The translations under genes were made by a program, and so were the position numbers. This document shows, piece by piece, positions 52,940-64,000 of a stretch of 64,000 bases of DNA (within the stretch, counting starts at the first letter, position 1; every line of letters begins with the position of its first letter). Origin of the DNA: Nephrocerus scutellatus (Eukaryota; Arthropoda; Insecta; Diptera; Pipunculidae); assembly GCA_947095585.1 (NCBI GenBank), contig OX352766.1, positions 18,962,939 to 19,026,938 of the forward strand, in the 5' to 3' direction. The notes under the pieces were generated by a model. It searched no databases, was not told the origin of the DNA, and saw only the letters and a program-made list of their open reading frames with translations.

Positions 52940-54596
52940 TTACGTGTAATTACTGCAAAAAATTTGGTCACTATATTAAAGATTGCAGAATAATTGCATG
53001 TATAATGATCAAAAAATGCAAGGTGTTAATATTAATCAACTAAGCCAATAAACTTCGAAAAACGCCAACCAGCCAACCTCAAAGGGTGCAGTAGTTCAAG
53101 CGAGAGAGATATAATTCTGGATCAAAAACATGATCAAATTGACGAAATAGTAGATAGCATTGACACCGTAAAAGCCCATGACAATGCAAATAAGTTAAAT
53201 ACATTAAATTCTGCCGAAATGTTTTTTAGAGATATTTTATATCAAATACCAAATTTTAATGATTCAACTTTAAAACAAAAATACCGTAAAACTTTAACTA
53301 GATATTTTAAATTGTCGAGAAAGTTATTTTTTGCTTGATACTGGTGCCGATATCAGTATAATAAAGCGCGAAATCATTCATGAAATAGAAACATTAGCTC
53401 TGTGTTTTCAATTCAATTCAATTACCAGGAAATATTTGTGTTTCGCATGAATTCCAAATTGTACAAAACGATTTTCCAATTCCATGTTCTGGTATAATTG
53501 GAAATGACTTCCTTGAAAAATATAAGTGTAAAATAGATTAATCCAAAAAATTACTAGAAACTGGGCTTACTACTTCCGTGTCACTTCCCATTTCTAGTAT
53601 GCCTTTAGAAAATCAAATCATTTACTGTGACAACCTAATTTTGCCTGAGCGTGCCGAAAAAGTTTTAAGTTTCGTAAACTTTAACAGATTCGATAAAGAT
53701 TATGTCATATACTCTCAGAAGAAATTGGTTCTGGTATATTCGTAGCTAATTCAATAGTTAGTTATAAACATGAAACCATTCAAGTATCGGTTGTGAATTC
53801 TAATGAGAAACCAGTAAACATTTCCATTACCCTGTACCCTGTTTCCGAATATAATATTTTTTCTTTGGGTAGCTGGAACAATGATATTAAAGGACGGTTG
53901 AATATTTTAAAAAATGAAATATATTTAACGCATCTTAACGATAAAGAACGTACTTCGATAGCGAAAATTTGCGAAGATTTTAATGAATGCGTTCTATCAT
54001 GAAATTCCGTTAAATCCAAATTCTCGTCCTATTAACGTTAAGCCGTATCGGTTACCTGAGTCCACGAGGATGGAAATAATATAATAAGCAAGTAGATCAA
54101 ATGCTCCAAGACGGAATAATTGAATAATAATTAGTCCGTGGAACGCACCGCTTTTAGTTGTACCGAAAAAAAACAAGTAATGACGAGAAAAAATGGCGAA
54201 TCGTTGTTGATTTTAGAAAATGGAACTCTATTACTATCGATGATGTTTTTCCGCTTCCCAATATTACCAAAATATTGGATCATATTGGCAGTTGGATCTC
54301 GCCAACGGTTATCACCAAATTCTCGATGGCCGTACCCATTCCGTCACAAGAAACACATACAGTAGCTAGAGGTTTCTCTGAAAACTTCATATGCAGTTAT
54401 AGCATTCCTCAAAATATTATCACTGATAAAATTTCATGAGTTAAATGTTCCAACAACTCTGTAAGCTGTTTTCTATTAAAGAATTAAATACTTCTGCTTA
54501 CCACCCACAATCGAATGGTGCCCTCGAACGATCCCGTAGAACTCTGGCAGAATATTTGCGAAATTTCACCGCAAACGACCCGATAAACTGGGATAA
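52940..54596 (+). pseudogene. Decayed gypsy element: gag knuckle, protease, RT start, integrase core
   Basis: In order: a zinc knuckle CNYCKKFGHYIKDC (about 52950); LLDTGADISIIKR of the protease (about 53335); a linker with FVANSIVSYKHETIQVSVVN and LNDKERTSIAKICEDF; the RT start, with PLLVVPKKN and KWRIVVDFRKWN (about 54150-54235); then, after deletion of most RT and RNase H, the integrase core IITDK.., STSAYHPQSNGALERSRRTLAEYLRN. Many stops. The integrase is interrupted after NWDN at 54596 and resumes at 58284. Confidence 0.8.
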
Positions 54597-54719
54597 TGTA
54601 GCGGACACCTTGTCTTGGTCGTAATTTTTTTTTGGGAAACCCCTGGCAACCCTACTCGGATTGAATAATTATCGTATTAATGTATGATAATACTGCTCAT
54701 GTAAATTACATATTTTTCT

Positions 54720-54925
54720 TGCTTTGGGCTGGTGGCGTCACTCCCCATCCCATTCTTTGGAATTATCATTGGTCTCGCCAAATCAGGCGATGCCAATTTA
54801 TTCTTACGTATAATGATATTGCATGCGCAATATTATTATACATATTCGTTTTCGCTTTGGGTTGGTGGCGTCACTCCCCATCCCCTTTTTACCCATGGGC
54901 AACTGTCTCGCCAAATCATGCGATG
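54720..54925 (+). repeat. Repeated module with GGTGGCGTCACTCCCCATCCC
   Basis: Two copies (54723 and 54851) of a module that runs from CTTTGGG(C/T)TGGTGGCGTCAC to TCTCGCCAAATCA.GCGATG. The same module occurs twice in the second copy of the element, at about 63182 and 63622. ORFs through it are incidental. Confidence 0.85.
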
Positions 54926-55241
54926 TCGAATTCTCCATTGTCTCCCATGCATACAGCCTGAAAACCTGTTGCATGAGAAACTAATCGACACGATGGGCGC
55001 ACACCACCCTAGGTGTACGATACGCATAACCAGTCGTTGTCGCCGTAGAAGGAAAATTTGTATGTATGCATTTTTCTTTTTTTTTTGGCAAGAGCCTGAC
55101 GAACAAGAGTGCATCGGAGAGTTGTTACGAGGATTACGAAGTGAACGGACGTCCGCGGAAGGTTTCTTTAAGTTTTTTTTGCGGCATCTGGCCGAACGGA
55201 AATTGTTAGCTATACTTGGAGTTTTTTTTGTATCTTGGCTG

Positions 55242-55677
55242 AACAGTGACTTGTTCATTAATTAATTTAAATTAGCGTCAAAAGTGCATTTTGGCGTATC
55301 GCATGTAAAGAACAGTGACGTGTTCAATAATTAATTTAAATTAGCGACAAAAGTGCATTTTGGCGTATCGCACGTAAAGAACAGTGACTTGTTCAATAAT
55401 TAAATTAAATTAGCGACAAAAGTGCATTTTGGCGTATCGCACGTAAAGAACAGTGGCTTGTTCAATAATTAAATTAAATTAGCGACAAAAGTGTATTTTG
55501 GCGTATCGCACGTAAAGAACAGTGACTTGTTCAATAATTAAATTAAATTAGCGACAAAAGTGCATTTGGCGTATCGCACGTAAAGAACAGTGATTTGTTC
55601 AATAATTAAATTAAATTAGCGACAAAAGTGCATTTTGGCGTATCGCACGTAAAGAACAGTGATTTGTTCAACAATTA
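55242..55677 (+). repeat. 69-bp satellite, six full units
   Basis: Units start at 55242, 55311, 55380, 55449, 55518, 55586 (the unit from 55518 is one base shorter) and a partial unit starts at 55655. Each begins AACAGTGACTTGTTCA and ends GGCGTATCGCACGTAAAG. Units are nearly identical, so the array is recent or homogenised. Confidence 0.95.
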
Positions 55678-56815
55678 TTTAAGCCGTGGCAAACCACCAC
55701 CATCAGCAGCCGTGCAGCGGCCGTGCAGCAGCACACATCTACTTAAGCCGTGGCAAACCACCACAATCAGCAGCCGTGCAGCGGCCGTGCAGCAGCACAC
55801 ATCTACTTAAGCCGTGGCAAACCACCACCATCAGCAGCCGTGCAGCAGCACACATCTACTTAAGCCGTGGCAAACCACCACCATCAGCAGCCGTGCAGCG
55901 GCCGTGCAGCAGCACACATCTACGCAAGCCGTGGCAAACCACCACCATCAGCAGCCGTGCAGCAGCACACATCTACTTAAGCCGTGGCAAACCACCACAA
56001 TCAGCGGCCGTGCAGCAGCACACATCTACTTAAGCCGTGGCAAACCACCACCATCAGCAGCCGTGCAGCAACACACATCTACTTAAGCCGTGGCAAACCA
56101 CCACAATCAGCGGCCGTGCAGCAGCACACATCTACTTAAGCCGTGGCAAACCACCACCATCAGCAGCCGTGCAGCAGCACACATCTACTTAAGCCGTGGC
56201 AAACCACCACAATCAGCGGCCGTGCAGCAGCACACATCTACTTAAGCCGTGGCAAACCACCACCATCAGCAGCCGTGCAGCAACACACATCTACTTAAGC
56301 CGTGGCAAACCACCACCATCAGCAGCCGTGCAGCAACACACATCTACTTAAGCCGTGGCAAACCACCACAATCAGCAGCCGTGCAGCGGCCGTGCAGCAG
56401 CACACATCTACTTAAGCCGTGGCAAACCACCACAATCAGCAGCCGTGCAGCAGCACACATCTACTTAAGCCGTGGCAAACCACCACCATCAGCAGCCGTG
56501 CAGCGGCCGTGCAGCAGCACACATCTACTTAAGCCGTGGCAAACCACCACCATCAGCAGCCGTGCAGCGGCCGTGCAGCAGCACACATCTACTTAAGCCG
56601 TGGCAAACCACCACAATCAGCAGCCGTGCAGCAGCACACATCTACTTAAGCCGTGGCAAACCACCACCATCAGCAGCCGTGCAGCGGCCGTGCAGCAGCA
56701 CACATCTACTTAAGCCGTGGCAAACCACCACCATCAGCAGCCGTGCAGCGGCCGTGCAGCAGCACACATCTACTTAAGCCGTGGCAAACCACCACAATCA
56801 GCAGCCGTGCAGCAG
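55678..56815 (+). repeat. 53/64-bp satellite, twenty units
   Basis: Units begin AAGCCGTGGCAAACCACCAC and end CACACATCTACTT. Two length forms alternate irregularly: 53 bp, and 64 bp with an extra CGGCCGTGCAG. Other variants are ACCATC/ACAATC and AGCAGC/AGCAAC. It is GC-rich against an AT-rich background. Because 53 and 64 are not multiples of three, ORFs through it are chance. Confidence 0.95.
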
Positions 56816-57142
56816 CAGAACCGCAACAAGACCGCCTTTGCAGGATCCATTTTTTTTTGGTTGGGTGTCTCCCTTAAACTCACGACCTTATTTAAAATTT
56901 AGTCACCCTTTTGGTGAACCTTCACTTATATAATGGCTAATAGAAATTGGTTTAACCCTAATCATTTAATTTTAAAAAGGAAAATTTCAGAAGCAACGAT
57001 TTAACGTGTTCATCGACAGCGATGGAGATGCCGATAAATTTCGATTGTCCAAGTAAGTAAACTAAACTTGCTATTGTTTCAGAGTGGTGATTCTATATGC
57101 CACTGATAATACCATTTTCTCAGCCATTTCCATTTCTTAATT

Positions 57143-57715
57143 GTCGTGATTATATAATTTAAATAAATAAGAAATGAATACCAAAAAGGGTATCAAATTT
57201 ACTTATTAATTTTAAATGATCATTTACTTCATTTTCGATCTTGTATATATGTTTAAATATATAAGCAAGGAATACCAAAAAGGGTATAAAATTTACTTAT
57301 TAATTTTAAATGATCATTTACTTCATTTTCGATCTTGTATATATGTTTAAATATATAAGCAAGGAATACCAAAAAGGGTATCAAATTTACTTATTAATTT
57401 TAAATGATCATTTACTTCATTTTCGATCTTATATATATTTAAATATATAAGAAATGAATACCAAAAAGGGTATCAAATTTACTTATTAATTTTAAATGAT
57501 CATTTACTTCATTTTCGATCTTGTATATATATTTAAATATATAAGAAAGGAATACCAAAAAGGGTATCAAATTTACTTATTAATTTTAAATGATCATTTA
57601 CTTCATTTTCGATCTTGTATATATATTTAAATATATAAGAAATGAATACCAAAAAGGGTATCAAATTTACTTATTAATGAATACCAAAAAGGGTGTCAAA
57701 TTTACTTATTAATTT
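57143..57715 (+). repeat. 94-bp AT-rich satellite, five units plus a partial
   Basis: Units carry GAATACCAAAAAGGGTAT at 57176, 57270, 57364, 57456, 57550 and 57644, and a short unit at 57679. The rest of the unit reads TTACTTATTAATTTTAAATG and TCGATCTTGTATATA. Unit length is 92-94 bp. Confidence 0.95.
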
Positions 57716-57832
57716 AAAATACTTATCTTATACTTACTTCCTTATCGATATTATATCGTATACTTACAATAACAATATACAATGTTCAATCCCTAAGGGC
57801 AAAAAGGTTGCCAACCCTAAGAATTTGTCGTA

Positions 57833-57863
<31 letters not shown>

Positions 57864-58283
57864 TTTCTCGATTAATACAAATTAACCTTAATCATTCTCA
57901 TTTAATCCGGTAAACGGTACGTAGAGCTCTCCCTAGTCCAGAGTCTGGTGGGATCAGGCCCACCATTACGGGTAAGCTTCCATGTCTGGTTTTTTTTTTC
58001 TCTCTCTCTCTTTCCCCTTTCGCTACCTCCCCCTATTGAAGCCCCAAACCCCGTGCACGCAATTTTTATGGTGACGACAGTCGAGCACGTCCGAAGCAAG
58101 AACCCGCCCCCCCAAACCGGCGAGCTGGCATGCGCAACGCTAGGCGTGCAACGCTAAAGGAACTGCTCTTCAAAACAAAAACAAAAAAAAAAAAACAAAA
58201 AGGAGAAGAACAAGGTGACAACAAACACCAGCTGTCTACTCTTATATACAAACTTTTTTTTTGTCAAACAACGATTCATTACA

Positions 58284-58720
58284 ATAATTGGATTCCCTAT
58301 TCTATGTTCACGTATAATTCCACTCCACACACCTTTACATGTTTTATGCCATTTGAAATAATCTTCGGATTCAAACCAACAATTCCGTCCGTATTCTCCA
58401 TCTCCAGAACCGGTGAATAATTACGATAATTATTGCTTTGAACTTAGGAAGGGCTGCAAAGTTCCTGGGAAATAGCGCGTGATCATCTATTACGAAACAA
58501 GGAAACATCGAAATCATCTGATGATAGGAACTCAAATGAATCGAATTTTAATGTTGGTGATAAGATTCTTTTAAAAAACGAAACTATCAAGAGTTAGTTT
58601 GATCCATTATGGATTGGACCCAACCTTATTACGAAGATCAACTCTCCACAAAACACTAGGATAAAAGCGAAAGTGAAGCGATAGAGTCGCATCGTGTTCT
58701 CCTTCTCGTTAAAGTAATAA
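58284..58720 (+). pseudogene. Decayed gypsy element: integrase C-terminal part
   Basis: This continues the integrase cut at 54596: WIPYSMFTYNSTPHTFTCFMPFEIIFGFKPTIPS, then stops, then NVGDKILLKNE and FDPLWIGPNLIT, the usual gypsy integrase tail. It ends near IVFSFSLK, followed by an AT-rich 3' region. Confidence 0.82.
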
Positions 58721-61320
58721 GTTATAAGTTGGAAGATTTATATAAAATTTAATATATATATTTAAGATTTGACTAACTATCATCTAATAGTTATAATAAA
58801 AATAAAGACTATTTATAATATAAATAAAGTCAAGGAATGTTTGACCGATGCAGGCACGTTTTAAAATTCTCTTTGGTAGTCGACAATAAAAAAAAGTTCA
58901 AGTTTGTGTTTCATTATTATAAGAAACATTGTCTTTTAGTTGAGTCAAAATGCGTTCACCCATGCGGCCGGGCACAACACACGAGAGACGAAGAAATTAT
59001 TTGCGTAGATCGAAAGGACAACCGCACTGTCCGAAGGACCGCACTAAACTTAATTAAATTTGACTGAAAGTAGTGAAGACTACTTGAGATAAGCGCGAGT
59101 TAGATATTGGAGCTAAATCCATTAGTAATTAAACATTGTAGAATCTTATTACATCACCCCAATATCTTACAATGTTGAACACACATTATATTTTATAGCT
59201 TCCTCCTATTATCTAAACACTCTAGCCCAGTATCCAAACAGTCTACAATGTGGCCAAATAATTTCTGACCCAACTATACATTAAGCATTATAATTTCCTA
59301 TCATTAATATAAACATTCTAATTCATAATCTGAACAATATTGCTACTTAAGTGCTGATAATACGCAGCTGCTGATACGATTTGCAGCATATCAATTTATC
59401 TTGGGTCGCAACTTATTATGTAAACAGAATATGACTTACAATGTAAACCAAATGAGATGTTATTCTCCTTAGTGGTTAGAAGAGCTATGACACTACTACT
59501 TTAGTTTTAATCTTAACTCTGTAAAATCAATAAGTAGTGTAGCCTCGCTAAGACAGCGGCTACTATTGGTTTAAGTAAATATAATGTATCAAACTACCTC
59601 TAATAATAATACAGAGAAAATTCTTTTATAAGAAAGTTTTGACCGAGTATAATTTAATTCGCGTCGTCTCTGGAGGACAAAAGAAATACCGTTTACGCGT
59701 GTTTCGAGCATTTTAAGAGGGGAATTATTAATTAATTAATGATATAAAAGGTAATTTAAAAAGTAGAAAATAAAAAATAAAAAATAGAAAATTATAGGCC
59801 GTAGTGTGAACATATTAAGTTAAGTGGTTGTAATAGGAAGTAGGAAATTTTATGAACACACTGTAGAATACAGGACGTTCGGAGTAATTTAGGTTGGATG
59901 GGAGTTGTCATTTTAAAAGGCGTGGCAAAGGATAGGAGCTTAGGAGTGTTTCTATTCGCCACCTTGGCCTACGTAGTAGATTCTGTGCGTGGTCGCCGGT
60001 ATTTTGGCCGGTGACCTCACAGGCTGTTAAGTGACCCGTGAGTCTTGTGGGGAAACACGTGATGGGATGAGTAGTTGGAGGAGGAGTGTTTTTATTCGCT
60101 ACCTTGGCCTACGTAGCAGATTCTGTGCGTGGTCGCCGGTATTTAGGCCGGTGAACGCAAAGTTTTAAAATTGATTTTCCCATTTAATACTCTTTAATAA
60201 CACAAAGAATTAACTTATCAAACTCAAATGTTTTTTAAAAAGGCGCCAATTCAACAAAAATATTGCGGTCGTCGATTAAACTAATGTCGTTTTTTTCGTA
60301 AAACAATGACCCAGAGTTGTTTTTGGCTGTTTTGGTTGTTCGTTTCCCCTTCAAAACGACTCTATCGTAGAGCGAAACCAGCTCTGTATATTTTGGGAGA
60401 TTTACCCGTCCTTTTACTAACACAAACAACTACTGACGTCATTTTGCTTAGCACATGGCACAACTTGTTATTTGATTTGTGTTCACTGAAAGCACTGTAA
60501 CTTTTCTCTAGTCTTCAATTTTTTCTTGCAAAAACAAAAATACATTTTGTTTGTACATATTTTTGGAAGAAGAGGTTTTGAATTTTTTCCTGTCTTCATC
60601 ATCGTCTTCCTTCTCAGAAAACGATAAATTTTTAGAATTTACAAAGTTGCTGTTCACACAAGAAAAAAAACACAGAGTTAAAAATTTGTAAAAGACGTCG
60701 TTTCTAAATATTCTGATATTCTGAAATTGAAGTAAGCTATTAACTAATTAATATTTGATAACCTGTTGCTTTTATTAAAATAAAACCAGAATGGAGAAAA
60801 TGACGTTTACACATTACACACACATGCAACGACAAAATGTAAACAAAAGATTTTCGCCTTTCGTGTTCGATTTCCTTTTAAAAAAAAAATCTGTTTTTAT
60901 GAGAAAAAAATTAACATAAAACATTCACATCATATTTTTTGTGAATTCGCTCACATTTAAAATTTCAATTAAGTTTTCTATTATAAATCGCAAAGATAAG
61001 GTAGTTAATGAATTTCTTATACACCAACCGCTACGCAAATGCGGATGTGGTCTTGTGGCGGCACCACTTACGTACACGGCGGTTCCTATTCGGAAATGAA
61101 TTCACTTTCAAAAGAAATCACACTTTTCGATTAATCTCGCAAACGATTGAACGCAGCCACTAGAGAAAGAGGACGGAAGTGACAGGCGTCCATTTTTCTC
61201 AAATTGTAAATATTTTTGTATATTTTCCTGATATTTCTAAACCTAAAACCAATAAAAATTGAACACTTATTGTTAGAAAAATCACAATAGTAATTTCGGT
61301 ATAGGGAAACCTAACCAACC
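58721..61320. other. Non-coding stretch between gypsy remnants
   Basis: It contains a purine run AAGAGGGGAA at 59715-59724, which may be a polypurine tract of the upstream gypsy element; a ~70-bp direct repeat (59944 and 60084); and AT-rich sequence. The ORFs at 58837 and 60235 show no known domain. The last part (about 61000-61340) should include the 5' LTR of the next element. Confidence 0.4.
59944..60153 (+). repeat. Direct repeat of about 70 bp, 140 bp apart
   Basis: GAGTGTTT.TATTCGC.ACC through CTACGTAG.AGATTCTGTG and GGTCGCCGGTATTT occurs at 59944-60014 and 60084-60153 with few differences. It is G/C-richer than its surroundings. Confidence 0.85.
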
Positions 61321-61343
61321 ATTTATCTATATAACCCCCATAT

Positions 61344-61353
61344 TGGTGACCCC
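61344..61353 (+). other. Putative primer binding site of the third gypsy element
   Basis: TGGTGACCCC lies after ACCCCCATAT, about 590 bp before a gag-like ORF. The TGG start fits the CCA end of a tRNA. Which tRNA is unclear. Confidence 0.45.
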
Positions 61354-61934
61354 AACAAACATATAAATAAAACGCAAAACTGCATCAACCATTTATACTG
61401 CGCACGAGTCAACTATCGACAATTTTCCAACATCTCAACACAAATCGCAATTCAGTCAACGGAACACGATAAATCAAAGGGAGTAAGGATCAATAAAATC
61501 GGCACCAATTCCAGAACACAAACACCGCAGGATTTGACGCGCCATACTAACCATTTCATCACAATATTTTATTAATTTATTTTTTCTCTCTAACGAGATC
61601 TTGTATTATATAATTATAACATAATAATTAAATTAAAATCAAACTGGTGAATCGGTTAGGCGTCTGGAGGTAAGTGAGCCTGATTATATTCTTCTTCTTT
61701 TTTTTGTCAAAGTGGTGTTGCGTTTAATTGGTCGGATTTATTTTATATTTCTACCGAACCATTGTTCTTATTAATTATTAACAAATTGTTGCGTAATTGT
61801 CGTTCGCTCAGAGGCGAATATAACGGGAATTCATTTTCGATTCTCAATCACGTGTTGAACGTACCGGTCGAAACCCCATATCAAGATTTTGATTTTCCAC
61901 TGCGAAGTAACAGTGTAGAGCGAAGCTTTCTATA

Positions 61935-62640
61935 ATGAATGATACAGAACAGGCGACGCCCAAAACAATCGCGGCAACAAATGTTTACAAAATTTCAATA
62001 AAATACATACCATTCAATAGAGACGACCCAGAAATCTGGTTGACCCAACTGGAAGCTCAATTCGAAATTGGTGGTATTTGCACCGCCGAAGGGAGAAAAA
62101 TACGATGTTTTAAAAAAAAGTGATAATCGAGCGATTATGCGAATCAGCCAAAATTAAACTCGATCGGCTACTATCAGGGCAGCAACTGGGTGACAAGAAA
62201 CTATCTCAACTCTTACGAGAGATGGAAGCGCTATCGATCAACCAAGTGACTGAGCCAGTATTAAAAAAATTTATGGATGCAACGCCTTCCAACTCACACA
62301 CAAGAAATTTTGACGTGTATGGAGGACTCGTCCCTTGAAAAACTTGCAAAGGCAGCGGACAAGATAATCGAGGTACAAAAACCAGCAAGTGTCTACAATC
62401 AAAACGCGGCATCGAGAGATGAACCCAGCCAACAACAAAACAATCTAGTAGCCCAAATCAACGGGCTATTTCAAATGAACAGGTAGCCAAACACCCTAAT
62501 TGTTGGTACCATCACAAATTCGGGATCCAAGCCAGAAAATGCATTAAACCCTGCCAGTTCGACGAACTCAGCCAAACAAAACCGATATAGGAAAACTATA
62601 AGGCACCACGCTGCAAGCGGCAAGTGTCGGTAGCCAAATT
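61935..62640 (+). pseudogene. gag: Gag of the third gypsy element, frameshifted
   Basis: The first frame reads MNDTEQATPKTI then YKISIKYIPFNRDDPEIWL and QLEAQFEIGGI, a capsid start common in insect gypsy elements. After frameshifts come RLCESAKIKLDRLLSGQQLGD, LSQLLREMEAL, LWMQRLPTHTQEIL-like residues and KLAKAADKIIEV. A zinc-type motif CWYHHKFGIQARKC..PC follows at about 62505. At least three frame changes and stops are present. Confidence 0.8.
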
Positions 62641-62679
62641 TCAAACAGCAGCCTTATTATAGTCGATTCTCAAAATAAA

Positions 62680-63062
62680 CTGCAATTCCTGATCGACACA
62701 GGCGCAGACGTTTCGGTGATACCACCAACAAACCTCGAAAACTAGAATTTAACTACATTTTAATTATGCGCAGCAAACTATACAGCTATCAATACGTACG
62801 GTTACAAAAACCTTACACTCAACATAGGTCTTCGCAAACCATTGACATGGAGGTTTGTTGTGGCAAAAATTGATCGATGCATTATTGGCGTTGATTTTCT
62901 ATCACACTACGGTTTATTGGTCGATAAAAAAAAAAACAAAAAGCTTATCAATTCGGACACAAAACTCGATGTCAAAGGTAAACCAATACAAATTACGTCA
63001 TATGGCTTAACAACAATAAATACCCATTTAGTAAAACCCGAGATAGCGAAACTACTACACGA
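62680..63062 (+). pseudogene. Protease region of the third gypsy element, truncated
   Basis: LQFLIDTGADVSVIPP (about 62685) is the retropepsin active site. After a TAG at about 62742 and a frame change the reading is LTLNIGLRKPLTWRFVVAKIDRCIIGVDFL, the flap and second half of the protease, then NTHLVKPEIAKLLHD. The sequence stops at 63062 where a TG...CA element begins. Confidence 0.8.
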
Positions 63063-64000
63063 TGTAGCGGACACTTTGGCCTGGTTTTGTTTGTTCGCGG
63101 TTAAAAACCCCTGGCAACCCTTTTAAATTTTTTTTTATATAAGAAAATACGCATGTAAAATTATCCTATATATTCTTCTTGGCTTTGGGCTGGTGGCGTC
63201 ACTCCCCATCCCATTTTGTAGCATGATTTACTATCTCGCCAAATCAGGCGATGTCAATTGATTTTTACGTATAATTATATTGTACGCGCAGTATTAGTAT
63301 ACAAGTTATCAACGATAGCTCCATACGACACCGCACAACATTTCATGTTAATTTGCTACTTCAGCAAATCTCATCCGTTGAATCATACAGCAGAGCATTC
63401 GCCCATCGGATGTAATGTAATATGATCAACAAATAATGCTACCTTTAGTTCTAAGATATTTGTAAGTTGTTTTGTACTTTTTGTTTTTGTTTTATTAAAA
63501 TTATAAATAGAGAAAAATAAATTAGATGCCTGTTCAGTTGGTTTGGAACAGTCCAAAAAGTAAATTGTATTTTTTTTAGTTTGAAGCTAACGAAAGTACG
63601 TAACTTACATATTCGTTTTAGCTTTGGGTTGCTGCGTCACTCCCCATCCCATTTTGTGGCATGATTTACTGTCTCGCCAAATCAGGCGATGCCAATTGCT
63701 TTTTTATGTATAATAATATTGTGCGAGCAGAATTATTATATAAGTTAAGGCAACTTAAATTACCTTTGCAACTATTTGTTACATACTCATACGCGCAGCT
63801 GAAATAACAAACCAAATATTAATTGCGCACACGCGCAGACGAAAGCCATAAATTCTAAATGGATCGGACATTTAAGTGGCCACCTACGACAAACCCAAAC
63901 CCTATGGACAATCATAGAATCTGCAGACGACATCCCAACATAAAATTCTTGCATGCACATAGAGAATAAGATAGGTATAAAAGATCTAGAATGTTTAAGC
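63063..64000 (+). mobile_element. Second copy of the TG...CA element (runs off the window)
   Basis: It starts TGTAGCGGACAC like the copy at 54597 and shares AACCCCTGGCAACCCT and the GGTGGCGTCACTCCCCATCCC module (63182; again near 63622). The two copies differ clearly in the first 200 bp, so they are not recent duplicates. The 3' end lies outside the window. Confidence 0.75.

Larger units (their letters stand above)
54597..58283 (+). mobile_element. 3687-bp TG...CA element with satellite blocks (LTR-like, possibly a giant solo LTR)
   Basis: It starts TGTAGCGGACAC and ends GATTCATTACA, and is flanked by ATAA on both sides (54593-54596 and 58284-58287). Removing it and one ATAA restores the gypsy integrase reading NWDN-WIPYSMFTYN exactly, which proves an insertion with a 4-bp target duplication. 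That size and TG/CA ends fit gypsy-type LTR integration. It has no coding sequence. Inside are a repeated 75-bp module, a 69-bp satellite, a 53/64-bp satellite and a 94-bp satellite. A second copy starts at 63063. Very long LTRs are known (Ulysses of Drosophila virilis), so a solo LTR is the simplest reading. Confidence 0.75.

Noticed and set aside
54732..55265. 177-residue ORF in the TG...CA element
   Set aside because: It crosses the repeated non-coding module and the first satellite unit, is not kept in the second copy at 63063, and has no known domain.
55678..56815. CRISPR array
   Set aside because: Repeats are contiguous with no unique spacers, and the window is eukaryotic.
55628..56902. 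Several plus-strand ORFs of 60-115 residues with repeating MANHHHQQPCS/LKPWQTTTISS
   Set aside because: They are read-through of the 53/64-bp satellite; unit lengths are not multiples of three, and frames change from unit to unit.

Overview
The window looks like a transposon graveyard from an insect genome, most likely a fly (Diptera, possibly a tephritid). The reasons are two mariner elements with the DD41D signature of the rosa family (first described from Ceratitis), R1-, LOA-, jockey- and RTE-type non-LTR elements, BEL and gypsy LTR elements, a PIF/Harbinger transposase and a zinc-finger exon resembling pleiohomeotic/YY1. There is no complete host gene, rRNA, tRNA or CRISPR array that I can support. 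The genus is not proven by the sequence.

Layout. 1-1.1 kb: a solo copy of a ~0.8-1 kb 'arm' repeat. 1.4-11.9 kb: remains of a Helitron (N-terminal piece, C-terminal helicase piece, 3' hairpin and CTAG end). Between the pieces sits a gypsy-type LTR retrotransposon (1773-10565) with a tRNA-Lys-type primer site, gag, a pol reached by a predicted -1 frameshift, and an intact third ORF at 7917-9242. That ORF encodes a SENP6/7-like (Ulp2-class) SUMO protease where an env gene would normally lie. 12-18.4 kb: broken LOA/R1-like, RTE-like and BEL fragments. 18.4-27 kb: a minus-strand R1-clade element split by a younger LOA-like element (about 19.95-24.9 kb). 29.6-31.9 kb: a CR1/jockey-type remnant with an arm repeat inside. 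32.8-33.1 kb: a pho/YY1-like exon fragment that keeps its splice sites. 33.5-34.9 kb: a hAT remnant.

35.1-37.7 kb: more arm repeats with a nearly intact rosa mariner inside. 37.9-41.05 kb: a small palindromic MITE-like element and a 1.87-kb foldback element. 41.05-45.4 kb: two ~1-kb arms in inverted orientation around a broken Harbinger transposase, the right arm carrying a second rosa mariner. 46.5-49.7 kb: a 5'-truncated jockey element with one frameshift. 51.6-52.6 kb: a second copy of the R1 ORF1. 52.6-58.7 kb: a decayed gypsy element whose integrase is interrupted by a 3687-bp TG...CA element. This insert is flanked by a 4-bp target duplication and built largely from three satellite blocks (69 bp, 53/64 bp, 94 bp). 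61.3-63.06 kb: a third gypsy remnant (gag and protease), cut by a second copy of the same TG...CA element that runs off the window.

The genes do not form a cellular pathway; what connects them is nesting. Two systems deserve most attention: the retrotransposon with a captured SUMO protease, and the satellite-bearing LTR-like element at 54597-58283. The Harbinger core between long inverted arms comes third.
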